Shown here: piece by piece, positions 44,785 through 53,607 of the stretch
How positions within the stretch are numbered: the stretch's first letter is position 1
How the letters are laid out: each line of letters starts with the position of its first letter
From: Candidatus Merdivicinus intestinigallinarum
GTDB lineage: Bacteria; Bacillota; Clostridia; Oscillospirales; Ruminococcaceae
NCBI GenBank assembly: GCA_018713335.1
Contig: DVOW01000061.1
Span: forward strand, 58,638-122,637
Direction: 5' to 3'
Length of the DNA: 64,000 nucleotides
Made by a program: the position numbers and the translations under genes
The notes under the pieces: model-generated
What the model saw: the letters and a program-made list of their open reading frames with translations, nothing else
What the model was told of the DNA's origin: nothing
Database searches by the model: none

Positions 44785-45303
44785 ATGACCACAAACAGTA
44801 TCGAAACAGAGCGACTGTTCATCCGCAGCACCCGGGAGGAAGACGGGGCGTTCTGCCTGAGCATGTGGCTGGACGAGGAAATGGGGAAATACCTTGCCGA
44901 CCCGCCCCGGGACAAGGCGGACGAGGCGGAGCTGGATTTTGCCAAAGGCATTGAGGAACAGGAGGGCTGGTATCCCTTTGTAGCGGAGCTGAGATCCACC
45001 GGGGAACGGATGGCCACCTGCTCCTTAGTCCCCAGCGAGGACGGGAAAACCTGGGATCTGGGCTACTGCGTCCATAAAAATTACTGGCGGCAGGGATTTG
45101 CCGCGGAAATGATAAAAGCCCTGATTCAGGAAGCCTACCGCCGGGGAGGTCGCAGCTTTACGGCGGCGGTGGCAAAGGAAAACGCCGGTTCCAACGCCGT
45201 TCTGCGGAAATTGGGGTTTTCGCCTGTGAAAGAAGGCTCCTTCCGCAAGCGGGGAACGGACATCGTTTACCCGGAATACATTTACCGGCTGGATTTGGAA
45301 TAG
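44785..45303 (+). CDS. GNAT-family N-acetyltransferase (RimJ/RimL type)
   Basis: 172 residues. Begins IETERLFIRSTREEDGAFCL, the RimJ/RimL start, with acetyl-CoA motif YCVHKNYWRQGFAAEMIKALIQEAY and AAVAKENAGSNAVLRKLGF. Substrate unknown. Twelve bases after the HD gene, same operon. Confidence 0.85.
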   Translation: MTTNSIETERLFIRSTREEDGAFCLSMWLDEEMGKYLADPPRDKADEAELDFAKGIEEQEGWYPFVAELRSTGERMATCSLVPSEDGKTWDLGYCVHKNYWRQGFAAEMIKALIQEAYRRGGRSFTAAVAKENAGSNAVLRKLGFSPVKEGSFRKRGTDIVYPEYIYRLDLE

Positions 45304-45313
45304 GGGGATTCGG

Positions 45314-45685
45314 ATGAAACGGGAGCTGGGGATCGCCCGGTGCGGGCTGGCCTGCTGTCTTTGCTCGGAAAATGGGAGCTGCGCCGGGTGTGAACAATGC
45401 GCGGACAAAGAAAGCTGCGAAAACCGAAAATGCTCCATGGAGAAAGGGCTGGCCGGGTGCTTTGCATGTACGGAAAACTGCCGGAAGGGGCTGCTTGCCA
45501 AAGAGAAGCCTTACGGCTTTGTCCAATTTATCCGGCAGTACGGCCGGGAAAAACTCCTGGACTGCCTGGAAGAAAATGAAAAACGGGGCGTTGTCTACCA
45601 CCGGCAGGGAATTACTGGGGATTACGACGAATGTTCCTCCCTTACGGAGTTGTTCCGGCTGATTGAAACCGGAAAAAAGGAGTAA
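45314..45685 (+). CDS. DUF3795 cysteine-rich protein
   Basis: 123 residues with eleven Cys in the first 60 positions (CGLACCLCSENGSCAGCEQC, CENRKC, CFACTENC), the DUF3795 pattern. It probably binds a metal or Fe-S cluster. Eleven bases after the acetyltransferase gene and four before the flavodoxin gene. Confidence 0.82.
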   Translation: MKRELGIARCGLACCLCSENGSCAGCEQCADKESCENRKCSMEKGLAGCFACTENCRKGLLAKEKPYGFVQFIRQYGREKLLDCLEENEKRGVVYHRQGITGDYDECSSLTELFRLIETGKKE

Positions 45686-45688
45686 AAT

Positions 45689-46237
45689 ATGAAATATCTG
45701 GTGATTTACGATTCCCAGTATGGGTTTACGGAGCAATACGCCCGGTGGATCGCGGAGGAACTGGGGTGCCCCTGTGCGGCCCGGAAGGACGTGAACCCCC
45801 AACAGCTGCAAAAATATGATGGGCTGATTTACGGCGGCGGGCTGTACGCCGGGGGCGTCAGCGGATCGAAATGGTTCGCAAAGCAGCTCCCGGCATTAGC
45901 CGGGAAGCGCATCGCTCTTTTTACCTGCGGCGTGGCGGACCCGGCCGACCCCAAAAATGTTTCCCATATCCGGGAGGGGATCGCCAAGGTCCTGACGCCG
46001 GAGCAGATGGGGAAAATCGCCTTATTCCATCTCCGGGGAGGTATCGATTACGGGAAACTGGGGTTTGTCCACAGATCCATGATGGCCATGCTGAAAAGAT
46101 CCCTGGGATCCAAATCGGAACAGGATCTGACCGACGAGGACCGGCAGATACTGGCCACTTATGGGAAGATCGTTGACTTTACCGACCGGGCGTCGGTCCG
46201 GCCGATAATCGAATGGGCGGAGAAGGGAGAAGATTAG
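45689..46237 (+). CDS. Flavodoxin-domain protein (HemG-like)
   Basis: 182 residues. FMN phosphate loop YDSQYGFTEQYARWIAEEL at the N-terminus and IYGGGLYAGGVSGSKWF next; this is the Flavodoxin_5 / menaquinone-dependent protoporphyrinogen oxidase style. No hemes or haem biosynthesis genes are nearby, so a general redox role is more likely. Stop and the next ATG are adjacent. Confidence 0.85.
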   Translation: MKYLVIYDSQYGFTEQYARWIAEELGCPCAARKDVNPQQLQKYDGLIYGGGLYAGGVSGSKWFAKQLPALAGKRIALFTCGVADPADPKNVSHIREGIAKVLTPEQMGKIALFHLRGGIDYGKLGFVHRSMMAMLKRSLGSKSEQDLTDEDRQILATYGKIVDFTDRASVRPIIEWAEKGED

Positions 46238-46582
46238 ATGAAGAAAGTGAAGATCACGGTGCTGAAAACCACCTTTGACGCGGAGCTTGCCGCGCAGTAC
46301 GGCACGGAGGGGCTGACGGCCTGCCCCATGATGAAGGAAGGGCAGGTGTTCTACGCCGATTACGCCAAGCCGGAGGGGCTCTGCGACGAGGCGTGGAAGG
46401 CGATCTATCAGTATGTTTTCGCCCTGGCCCATGGGGTAGGGAAGGACGTTTTCTATTTCGGCGACTGGATCAAAGAGCCGGGCGTGGCCATTTGCAGCTG
46501 CAACGACGGGCTGCGGCCGGTGATTTTCAAGCTGGAAGCCACAGAACAGGGATCCGCGCTGGATTACACGCCGGTGCGGTAA
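46238..46582 (+). CDS. TIGR04076-family protein
   Basis: 114 residues: KVKITVLKTTFDAELAAQYG, CPMMKEGQVF, FCD-like LCDEAWKAIYQYVFALAHG and CSCNDGLRPVIFKLE. The Cys-containing CPxxxxGQ and C-DG motifs match the TIGR04076 family, of unknown function. Starts directly after the flavodoxin gene. Confidence 0.83.
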   Translation: MKKVKITVLKTTFDAELAAQYGTEGLTACPMMKEGQVFYADYAKPEGLCDEAWKAIYQYVFALAHGVGKDVFYFGDWIKEPGVAICSCNDGLRPVIFKLEATEQGSALDYTPVR

Positions 46583-46601
46583 GGATAAGGAGGAAAGAAA
46601 A

Positions 46602-47042
46602 ATGCAGGGAGTACGTATTTATCAGATACCCCAGTGTAAAATGGTTTCGTCCGGCACTGGGATGTTCGGGGACGGGGTCATGGAACGGTTCGACGCCTGG
46701 TTTTCCAAACAACCCCAGGGGATCTTCCCAAAGGATTTCCTGTTTTGGGACGGAACGGGGTTTCAGTGGCTGTACCTTTATGAGGAGGGGATGGAGGTCC
46801 CGCCGGAATTTGACATCGTGGATTTTCCCGGCGGCCTGTATGCCGTGGCCACGGATATCGACGGAAAGACGGACAGGGAGGCCCTGGACCGGGAGGTGGC
46901 TGCTTTCTTAGAACAAAGCGGCTTTGAACGGGATCCGGACCGCTTTGACCTGGGAAACGTTATCACCCCGCCTGCCGCAAGCAAGATCCTGGGATACAAC
47001 CAGATGGACTACTACACCCCCATTCGCGCGAAACAAAAATAG
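46602..47042 (+). CDS. GyrI-like / AraC effector-binding domain protein
   Basis: 146 residues without a DNA-binding domain. VRIYQIPQCKMVSSG, the central PKDFLFWDGTGFQWLYLYEE and FPGGLYAVATDIDG...DREVAAFLEQSGF are typical of stand-alone GyrI-like small-molecule-binding proteins. Last gene before uvrA, 15 bp away. Confidence 0.78.
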   Translation: MQGVRIYQIPQCKMVSSGTGMFGDGVMERFDAWFSKQPQGIFPKDFLFWDGTGFQWLYLYEEGMEVPPEFDIVDFPGGLYAVATDIDGKTDREALDREVAAFLEQSGFERDPDRFDLGNVITPPAASKILGYNQMDYYTPIRAKQK

Positions 47043-47057
47043 AAAGGAACCAAAGTT

Positions 47058-49886
47058 ATGGCAATGGACAAGCTGGTGGTCAAAGGGGCCAGAGAGCATA
47101 ATTTGAAAAATGTGGATGTGACCATCCCCCGGGACAAGCTGGTGGTATTCACCGGCCTGTCCGGTTCGGGGAAATCCTCCCTGGCCTTTGACACCATTTA
47201 CGCGGACGGGCAGCGGCGGTATGTGGAAAGCCTTTCCTCCTACGCCCGGCAGTTTTTGGGACAGATGGAGAAACCCGATGTGGATTATATCGAGGGCCTT
47301 TCCCCGGCCATTTCCATCGACCAGAAAACCACCTCCAAAAACCCCCGTTCCACAGTGGGGACGGTGACGGAAATCTACGATTACCTGCGGCTTATGTACG
47401 CCCGCATCGGCGTGCCCCACTGCCCGGTCTGCGGCCGGGAGATCAAGCAGCAGACGGTGGACCAGATCATCGACAAACTTTGCTCCTTCCCGGAACGCAC
47501 CAAGATCCAGATTTTGGCCCCCGTTGTCCGGGGCCGCAAGGGCGAGCACGTCAAGGAGTTTGAAAGCGCCCGGAAAAGCGGCTTTGTCCGAGTCCGGGCC
47601 GACGGCATCCTGTACGACCTGTCGGAAGAGATCAAGCTGGAAAAAAATAAAAAGCACAACATTGAAATCGTCGTGGACCGGCTCATGGTCAACGACACCG
47701 TCCGTTCCCGGATGACCGATTCCGTGGAAACTGCCCTGCGGCTTTCCGGCGGGCTGGTCATTGCCGACGTCAATGGGGAGGACATCCTCTTTTCCCAGAA
47801 CTACGCCTGCCCGGAGCACGGCGTTTCCATCGGCGAGCTGGAACCCCGGATGTTTTCCTTCAATAACCCCCTGGGGGCCTGCCCCACCTGCACCGGTCTG
47901 GGGACCTTTATGAAGGTGGACCCGGATATTGTGGTGCCCAACAAGTCCCTGTCCATTCGGGGCGGGGCCATCAAGGCCAGCGGCTGGTATTTTGGGGAAA
48001 GCGGCACCATCGCCCAGATGTATTACGAGGCCCTGGCCAAGCACTACGGCTTTTCCCTGGACACTCCCTTTAAGGAGCTGACCGCCAAACAGCAGGATAT
48101 TATTCTGTACGGCACAAAGGGCGAGCGCATCCAGATGGTGCGGAAAAACGAATACGGCTCCGGCACCTACGAAACCGAGTTTGAAGGGGTCATCAATAAC
48201 CTGGAGCGCCGGTTCCGGGAAACCCAGTCGGCGTATATCCGGGATGAAATCACCCAGGTTATGAGCGCCGTCCCCTGCCCGGACTGCAAGGGCGAACGGC
48301 TCAAAAAGGAATACCTGGCCGTCACCATCGGCGGCGTCAATATCAGCGACTTCTGCAAAATGTCCGTCAGCGAGGCCCTGGACTTCATGGAAAATCTGAC
48401 CCTGTCGGAACGGGACTCCATGATTGCCGCCCAAATTTTAAAGGAAGTGAAAGCCCGGCTTGGATTCTTAAAGAGCGTCGGGCTGGAATACCTGACCCTG
48501 TCCCGGGCCTCCGCTACCCTGTCCGGCGGCGAAAGCCAGCGCATCCGGCTGGCCACTCAGATCGGTTCCTCTTTGGTGGGGGTGCTGTATATCCTGGACG
48601 AGCCCTCCATCGGACTGCACCAGCGGGACAACGACAAGCTGCTGGCCACCCTCCAAAGGCTCCGGGACATCGGCAACACCCTGATCGTGGTGGAGCATGA
48701 CGAGGACACCATGCGGGCGGCGGACTTCATTGTGGACGTGGGCCCCGGCGCCGGCGTCCACGGCGGGGAGATCGTCTGCGCCGGCACCCCGGCGGAGGTC
48801 ATGGCCTGCGAAAACTCCATCACCGGCCAGTACCTTTCCGGCAAGCGGAGAATCCCGGTCCCGGCGGATCGGCGGCCCGGAAACGGCAATTTCCTCACCA
48901 TCAAAAAGGCCAGGGAAAACAACCTGAAAGGGGTCACGGTGAAAGTACCCTTAGGGACCTTTACCTGCGTTTCCGGCGTGTCCGGTTCCGGCAAATCCAG
49001 CCTGGTCAACGAGGTGCTCTTTAAAACCCTGTCCGCCGAACTGAACGGTTCCCGGGTGAAGCCAGGCCAGTGCGGCGGTATCGACGGTCTGGAATTTCTC
49101 GATAAGGTCATTGACATTGACCAGTCCCCTATCGGCCGGACGCCCCGTTCCAATCCTGCCACCTACACCGGCGTTTTCACCGACATCCGGGAGCTGTTCG
49201 CCCAGACCGCCGACGCCAAAATGCGGGGCTACAACAGCGGACGCTTCTCCTTTAACGTCAAAGGCGGCCGGTGCGAGGCCTGCGAGGGCGACGGCATCTT
49301 GAAAATCGAAATGCACTTCCTGCCGGATATTTTCGTTCCCTGCGAGGTCTGTAAGGGGAAACGCTACAACCGGGAAACCCTGGAAGTGAAGTACAAGGGC
49401 AAGAATATTTATGACGTGCTGGACATGACAGTAGAGGAGGCTATGACCTTCTTTGACAGCATTCCCCGGATCAAACGGAAAATTGAAACCCTCTACGAAG
49501 TGGGCCTGGGATATATCAAGCTGGGGCAGCCTGCCACCACCCTGTCCGGCGGCGAGGCCCAGCGGGTGAAGCTGGCCACCGAGCTGTCCAGGCGCAGCAC
49601 CGGCAAAACCATCTATATCCTGGACGAGCCCACCACCGGCCTCCACAGCTACGACGTGCAGAAGCTCATCGAGGTTTTGCAGAAGCTGGTGGACGCAGGG
49701 AACACCGTGGTAGTCATCGAGCACAACCTGGACGTGCTGAAAACCGCCGACTGGATCATCGACCTGGGGCCGGAGGGCGGCGACCGGGGCGGCACCATTG
49801 TTGGGACCGGCACCCCGGAACAGCTTGCCCAAATCCCCGAAAGCTACACCGGAAAATATCTGGCGCCTATGCTGGAGAAGAAATAA
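47058..49886 (+). CDS. uvrA: Excinuclease ABC subunit A
   Basis: 942 residues. First ATPase with [14 protein letters not shown], zinc site CPVCGREI, later zinc CPDCKGERL, signature [19 protein letters not shown]; second ATPase [14 protein letters not shown], zinc [18 protein letters not shown], signature [18 protein letters not shown] and [11 protein letters not shown]. It scans DNA for damage with UvrB, encoded 6.5 kb upstream in the same direction. AAAGGAACC precedes the ATG; a terminator follows. Confidence 0.97.
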   Translation: MAMDKLVVKGAREHNLKNVDVTIPRDKLVVFTGLSGSGKSSLAFDTIYADGQRRYVESLSSYARQFLGQMEKPDVDYIEGLSPAISIDQKTTSKNPRSTVGTVTEIYDYLRLMYARIGVPHCPVCGREIKQQTVDQIIDKLCSFPERTKIQILAPVVRGRKGEHVKEFESARKSGFVRVRADGILYDLSEEIKLEKNKKHNIEIVVDRLMVNDTVRSRMTDSVETALRLSGGLVIADVNGEDILFSQNYACPEHGVSIGELEPRMFSFNNPLGACPTCTGLGTFMKVDPDIVVPNKSLSIRGGAIKASGWYFGESGTIAQMYYEALAKHYGFSLDTPFKELTAKQQDIILYGTKGERIQMVRKNEYGSGTYETEFEGVINNLERRFRETQSAYIRDEITQVMSAVPCPDCKGERLKKEYLAVTIGGVNISDFCKMSVSEALDFMENLTLSERDSMIAAQILKEVKARLGFLKSVGLEYLTLSRASATLSGGESQRIRLATQIGSSLVGVLYILDEPSIGLHQRDNDKLLATLQRLRDIGNTLIVVEHDEDTMRAADFIVDVGPGAGVHGGEIVCAGTPAEVMACENSITGQYLSGKRRIPVPADRRPGNGNFLTIKKARENNLKGVTVKVPLGTFTCVSGVSGSGKSSLVNEVLFKTLSAELNGSRVKPGQCGGIDGLEFLDKVIDIDQSPIGRTPRSNPATYTGVFTDIRELFAQTADAKMRGYNSGRFSFNVKGGRCEACEGDGILKIEMHFLPDIFVPCEVCKGKRYNRETLEVKYKGKNIYDVLDMTVEEAMTFFDSIPRIKRKIETLYEVGLGYIKLGQPATTLSGGEAQRVKLATELSRRSTGKTIYILDEPTTGLHSYDVQKLIEVLQKLVDAGNTVVVIEHNLDVLKTADWIIDLGPEGGDRGGTIVGTGTPEQLAQIPESYTGKYLAPMLEKK

Positions 49887-49924
49887 AAAAACAGGAGCAG
49901 TCTAAAAACTGCTCCTGTTTTGCT
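49887..49924 (+). terminator. Terminator after uvrA
   Basis: AAAACAGGAGCAG-TCTAAAAA-CTGCTCCTGTTTT, perfect 13-bp stem then T-rich. Confidence 0.9.
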
Positions 49925-49925
49925 C

Positions 49926-49954
49926 TTGAAAAGGGTTTCAAAACATGCTATGAT
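49926..49954 (+). promoter_or_regulatory. Promoter of the aldo/keto reductase gene
   Basis: TTGAAA (49926-49931), 17 bp, TATGAT (49949-49954). Confidence 0.75.
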
Positions 49955-49976
49955 GAAAATAGAGAGGGAGTTTTTC

Positions 49977-50933
49977 ATGAAATCTACGGCAATTTCCGGC
50001 ACTTCGATCAAACTCAGCAAGGTGATCCTGGGGACGGCTGGCTTTGGGACCTCCATCCCGGAAGCACAGGCCTTCGCCCAAATGGACTGCTACTATGAAA
50101 ACGGCGGCCACACCCTGGATACCGCCGCTGTTTACGGGGACTGGGAGGATAAGCAAGAGCCTCTTAGCGAAAGGACCATTGCCCGGTGGCTCCGGTCCCG
50201 GGGATTGGAAAAGGAAATGACCGTCATCACCAAAGGCTGCCATTACCGGCTAAAGACCCCGGAGGTCTCCCGGGTAACGCCGGAAGCCCTCCGGCAGGAC
50301 GTGTCCCAGAGCCTTGCGGCCTTAAACCGGGATTCCATCGACGTTTATTTGCTCCACCGGGACGATCCGGCGGTCCCTGTTGGAGAAATTATGGACGCCT
50401 TGGGGGAATTTGCCGCCAAGGGGGTCCTGCGCTCCATCGGCGTGTCCAACTGGACTTACGCCCGGATCGCGGAGGCCAACGCCTACGCCGCCGCCCATGG
50501 GCTGACGCCCCTGACTTCCTCCCAGATGCAGTGGAGCCTGGCCCAAATCAACCCGGAAAACGATGATTTCAAGGAACTTCCCCACATCACCCCGGAAGAA
50601 CTCGCCCATTACCGCCAAAGCGGCATGACCCTCATGGCCTGGTCCTCCCAGGCGGGCGGGGTCATTTCCAAAATCCTGTCCCGGCCGGATTTTTCCCTGG
50701 AAGGGAACAAATTTGACACCCCGGAAACCCGGCTCCGTGCACAGAGAGCCGCAGAGCTGGCAAAACAGACGGGAGATTCCCCGGCGGTTTTGTCCCTGGC
50801 GTATCTCTTAAACTGCGGGGTGAACGGCGCCGCTGTGGTGGGGGCGTCCTCTTTAGAACAGCTGCGGGAGAGCCTGCTGGCTGGGGATGTGTTTTTGACA
50901 GAAGAACAGGTTTCCTATTTGGAAGGGAACTGA
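49977..50933 (+). CDS. Aldo/keto reductase
   Basis: 318 residues from ATG 49977 (AGAGGGAG upstream). TIM-barrel reductase: catalytic Asp/Tyr in LDTAAVYGDW, Lys in TVITKGCHYR, His in IDVYLLHRDDP, then GVSNWTYARIAEANAYA and the NADPH-binding end VVGASSLEQLRES. Substrate unknown. The tail converges with an SGNH-hydrolase gene by 19 bp. Confidence 0.9.
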   Translation: MKSTAISGTSIKLSKVILGTAGFGTSIPEAQAFAQMDCYYENGGHTLDTAAVYGDWEDKQEPLSERTIARWLRSRGLEKEMTVITKGCHYRLKTPEVSRVTPEALRQDVSQSLAALNRDSIDVYLLHRDDPAVPVGEIMDALGEFAAKGVLRSIGVSNWTYARIAEANAYAAAHGLTPLTSSQMQWSLAQINPENDDFKELPHITPEELAHYRQSGMTLMAWSSQAGGVISKILSRPDFSLEGNKFDTPETRLRAQRAAELAKQTGDSPAVLSLAYLLNCGVNGAAVVGASSLEQLRESLLAGDVFLTEEQVSYLEGN

Positions 50934-51556
50934 GCCTTTCGGACAAAATCCAGGATTTCCTGCCGGGCGCAGGCGTCCAATTCTGCCAGAACGCCTATTT
51001 CCGGCTGAACATTCTCCGGCAGATTCCCGCCGGAAATGGCCCGGAAAATACAGCAGGCCGCTAAAAAGGACCCCAGAGGGCTTGCGTGGGCGCCGTCCGT
51101 AAAGTAAAGTTCCCGTTCCGGATGCTCTTTCCGGAACTGCTGCCAGATCTCCCCTACAGGGGCCAGCAGGGTCCCCTGCTCTTTGGCCACCCGGATATAC
51201 GCTTCGGACATTTCCGGCTGGTTTTCGGGGCGGGCCTTTTCCGCCCAGGTCATGTACAGCGCGAATTGGCAGGGCAGCCCCTCAGCCAGACCCCGGATAG
51301 CCGAAACCCCGTCGGAAAGGGCCTGATACCCGCCGAACGGATGGGCAGCCTGTTGTAATACGATAAAATCATACTCTCCGTATAAAATGTTGAACCGTGT
51401 CTGTTCCTGATGAAAGTGCCAGTCCAGGGTTTTGCCGCCGTGGGTCAGCATGGCGGCAGACACCGGTTCTCCGGCGCAGGCGAAAAGCTCCCGCACCATT
51501 TGGGGCATGTCGTTATAATAAGTGTGGCTGTTTCCAATAAACAAAATTTTCTTCAC
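50915..51556 (-). CDS. SGNH/GDSL-type hydrolase-like protein
   Basis: 213 residues from GTG 51556 (GGAGGGATTTTT upstream); the longer frame further upstream reads through the divergent gene. It opens KKILFIGNSHTYYNDMPQMV, block I of SGNH hydrolases with Ser in GNSHT instead of GDS; LTHGGKTLDWH and FTDGAHASPLGSFLAAC give the catalytic Asp-x-x-His. Esterase or deacetylase activity is likely. Cytoplasmic, no signal. Confidence 0.82.
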   Translation of the reverse strand: MKKILFIGNSHTYYNDMPQMVRELFACAGEPVSAAMLTHGGKTLDWHFHQEQTRFNILYGEYDFIVLQQAAHPFGGYQALSDGVSAIRGLAEGLPCQFALYMTWAEKARPENQPEMSEAYIRVAKEQGTLLAPVGEIWQQFRKEHPERELYFTDGAHASPLGSFLAACCIFRAISGGNLPENVQPEIGVLAELDACARQEILDFVRKAQFPSK

Positions 51557-51593
51557 AAAAATCCCTCCAAACGATTCATAAAGGAGAATGAAC

Positions 51594-52157
51594 ATGAAAA
51601 CCCTGGTATTCAATGGGTCCCCTCGAAAAAACGGCAACACCGCCCACTTAATTGAACAGCTGCGGGAACGGCTGGGCGGGGAATCCACCGTGATCCAGGC
51701 GGACGGCTCCATTGCCCCCTGCAAGGACTGCCGCCGGTGTTATTTCAAGCCGGGCTGCGCCATCCATGACGGCATGGAGAAAGTGTGGAAAGCCCTTTCC
51801 GAGGCAGATTTGGTGGTACTGGCGTTCCCCGTCTACATTAATCAGCCCTGCGGCCAGCTGCTCACCTTGGCCACCCGGTTCCAGTACGCTTATGTTTCCC
51901 GGTATATCCGGAAGGACCCAAGCTTTTCCCTGGGCAAGCGGAAGGGCGCGGTGCTGCTGACAGCGGGCGGAAGCACCAAGGACATCGATTCGGCTGTGGA
52001 CACGGCACGGGAAATCCTAAAGCTCTGCGGCGCGGATTTATCCGGCGTTGCTTGTGCGCTGCACACGGACAAAATCCCGGCCTGGGAGGATTTGGACGCC
52101 CGGGAACAGGTGCGGAAGCTGGCGGCAATTTTAAAGCTCAGCGAATCCGAGAGCTGA
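51594..52157 (+). CDS. NADPH-dependent FMN reductase / flavodoxin-like oxidoreductase
   Basis: 187 residues from ATG 51594 (AAGGAG seven bases ahead; ATG 51588 is too close). FMN loop VFNGSPRKNGNTAHLIEQL and a Cys pattern CKDCRRCYFKPGC of iron-sulfur flavoprotein type, then FPVYINQPCGQL. It reduces quinones, flavins or aromatic compounds in relatives. Divergent from the SGNH gene; closed by a terminator. Confidence 0.87.
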   Translation: MKTLVFNGSPRKNGNTAHLIEQLRERLGGESTVIQADGSIAPCKDCRRCYFKPGCAIHDGMEKVWKALSEADLVVLAFPVYINQPCGQLLTLATRFQYAYVSRYIRKDPSFSLGKRKGAVLLTAGGSTKDIDSAVDTAREILKLCGADLSGVACALHTDKIPAWEDLDAREQVRKLAAILKLSESES

Positions 52158-52169
52158 TCGAGATGGTCT

Positions 52170-52202
52170 GAAAATCCCCCGCCCAAAAGGACGGGGGATT
52201 TG
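52170..52202 (+). terminator. Rho-independent terminator
   Basis: AAAATCCCCCGCCC-AAAA-GGACGGGGGATTTG: AATCCCCCG pairs with CGGGGGATT. Confidence 0.85.
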
Positions 52203-52220
52203 TGATATTGGGTTGTATGT

Positions 52221-52670
52221 CTATTTTACAGACAAACAACACATATTACTATAGAGTTCCATATAGAAATCCAACAATTTTTGATTGGTCGCTTCCCGGC
52301 TTTTCACAACTTCCGCTACCGCCATCGCCTTGGCGCTTCCTGCCACATCTTCCGGCGCATATGTTTCTGTGCCGCAGTTAGACGGGATTTTTTCCAATGT
52401 AGCAAGCGCTTGCATAATATGGCTGTTGTCATGTTGAATTTTTTCAATCCGATTGAGAATTTCGATCTGCTCTAAACCGTAAATTGTTTTTATTTCTTCG
52501 GTAGTCATTTTCGTTTCCTCCAAAAATCTATTTGGCGGACACGTTAAGCAAATGGTCTGTTCATCCACGAAGCGTGCCCTGCCATGTTTCACCAGGCCTT
52601 TGGCCCGTTTGGGATAGGTCGCTTCCAACAGGTTTCCCTGCTCGTCCAATACGCGCACTGTTTTTTCCAA
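52221..52670 (-). CDS. Small protein with IscB-like PLMP/RRXRR N-terminal domain, no nuclease domain
   Basis: 149 residues from TTG 52670, which sits seven bases after GGGGAGG. Residues 1-45 (KTVRVLDEQGNLLEATYPKR, then AKGLVKHGRARFVDEQTICL) follow the pattern of the PLMP/RRXRR domain at the start of IscB/IsrB proteins: a V-x-V-L-D-x-x-G-x-x-L strand, a short basic linker, L-V-K-x-G-R-A-R-x-V, and a final T-I-x-L. No RuvC or HNH part follows; the rest is two predicted helical stretches (70-100 and 110-145). I know of similar small proteins in Clostridia but no established function. A long leader with its own promoter precedes it. The domain call is my pattern reading, moderately sure. Confidence 0.6.
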   Translation of the reverse strand: MEKTVRVLDEQGNLLEATYPKRAKGLVKHGRARFVDEQTICLTCPPNRFLEETKMTTEEIKTIYGLEQIEILNRIEKIQHDNSHIMQALATLEKIPSNCGTETYAPEDVAGSAKAMAVAEVVKSREATNQKLLDFYMELYSNMCCLSVK

Positions 52671-52832
52671 TGGGTGTCCTCCCCTTCGCGTTACCAGGTT
52701 AGATCTGGAGCATAGCACTCTAGGTCCTTCCTGTTTGTTTTCAATTTGTGTCCCGCGCTGGAAGATGATACCAGTTATGAGGACTTAAACCGCTGTTTTT
52801 TGTGATGGGTGCCGTCCCCGGGTCTTATTTTC
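52671..52832 (-). ncRNA. Structured 5' leader of the PLMP-like gene, omega-RNA/HEARO-like (tentative)
   Basis: About 150 nt between the promoter and the TTG. Minus-strand elements: CTGG-N9-CCAG hairpin (52773-52757), GTCCT that can pair with AGGAC near 52730, a CCAG-ATCTAAC-CTGG hairpin (52708-52694), and a 3' end GGGGAGGACACCC containing the ribosome binding site. CTCC (52710-52707) can pair either within the hairpin or with GGAG of the ribosome binding site, which are mutually exclusive. Similar 3' ends occur, as I recall, in HEARO/omega-RNAs upstream of IscB genes; not verified. Confidence 0.45.
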
Positions 52833-52861
52833 AGTATACCATTTGGCCAAATTGCTGTCAA
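52833..52861 (-). promoter_or_regulatory. Promoter of the PLMP-like gene and its leader
   Basis: Minus strand TTGACA (52861-52856), 17 bp, TATACT (52838-52833): consensus-like, placing the start about 155 nt before the TTG. Confidence 0.75.
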
Positions 52862-52908
52862 TGATGAAAGGAAACGAAAATCAAACCGCTTTTCCGTGAT
52901 TTTGACGG

Positions 52909-53607
52909 TTATGCGAACCGGCTCCCGTCCTTGCAGAGGACGGCGTTCCGGCGGATCAGGCGGTGATCCAGGACAATGCCTTTTCCCGCCGCGAAAGCGT
53001 CGGTCAGCAGGGTGGGGTTGATGTTCTGAAAGATCCCGGCGGGGAGGGTGATTTCCAAAGAAACCGCGTCCCCGGACAGACCGGTTTTGACGGCAAAAAT
53101 GCTGGGCTTCAAGTCGATTTGCTTGGGGCCTTTTTTGGTACGCTTTTCCGTCAGGATGGCATCCTGGGCCAAAAAGGCGTCAAATTCCGCCAAAAGTTCT
53201 CCTGCGGGGACATCTTTTGCAGAAAATAACAAAGAGTATTCCGCTTTTTTGATCTCCTCCGTCTTTTTTTGAGGGGCGGCGATCCGGGATATGACGATCC
53301 CCTCGGGAAGGGCGGCATTCAACCGGCTGAGGATATCTTCTTCCGGCAGGTTCTCCCGCAGGCGGAAATCGAAGCTCTCCTCCACCCCTTCATAGCCCAG
53401 GGCAATGGGCAGCGCAAAGGTCAGGTAAATGTGGGGGTTGAACCCCTGAGTGAACCAGATGGGCAGTTTGGAACGCTGGAAGGACCGCTGGATGGTGCGG
53501 TACAGATCCAGGTGGGAAATGTATTTAGCCCGGCCTTCCTTCCGGTAAAAAGCCCGGATGTCGTAAACGGGGGTCCCCTCTACTACGATGATTTTTGGAT
53601 TATCCAA
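52909..53607 (-). CDS. TIGR03936/DUF2344 partner of radical SAM protein
   Basis: 232 residues from TTG 53607, eight bases after GGAGGAGG; a second TTG at 53625 precedes that ribosome binding site. Core IRAFYRKEGRAKYISHLDLYRTIQRSFQRSKLPIWFTQGFNPH is diagnostic of the family, which is found fused or adjacent to TIGR03960 radical SAM proteins. The overlap of 8 bp with that gene here shows coupling. Function unknown; a tRNA or rRNA modification role has been suspected. Confidence 0.9.
   Translation of the reverse strand: MDNPKIIVVEGTPVYDIRAFYRKEGRAKYISHLDLYRTIQRSFQRSKLPIWFTQGFNPHIYLTFALPIALGYEGVEESFDFRLRENLPEEDILSRLNAALPEGIVISRIAAPQKKTEEIKKAEYSLLFSAKDVPAGELLAEFDAFLAQDAILTEKRTKKGPKQIDLKPSIFAVKTGLSGDAVSLEITLPAGIFQNINPTLLTDAFAAGKGIVLDHRLIRRNAVLCKDGSRFA

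Noticed and set aside
46908..48434. 508-residue minus-strand frame
   Set aside because: Antisense to uvrA; no recognisable motif.
52221..52670. Calling the small PLMP-like gene an IscB or IsrB nuclease
   Set aside because: Only 149 residues; no RuvC or HNH motif in it or nearby, so at most the N-terminal domain is shared.
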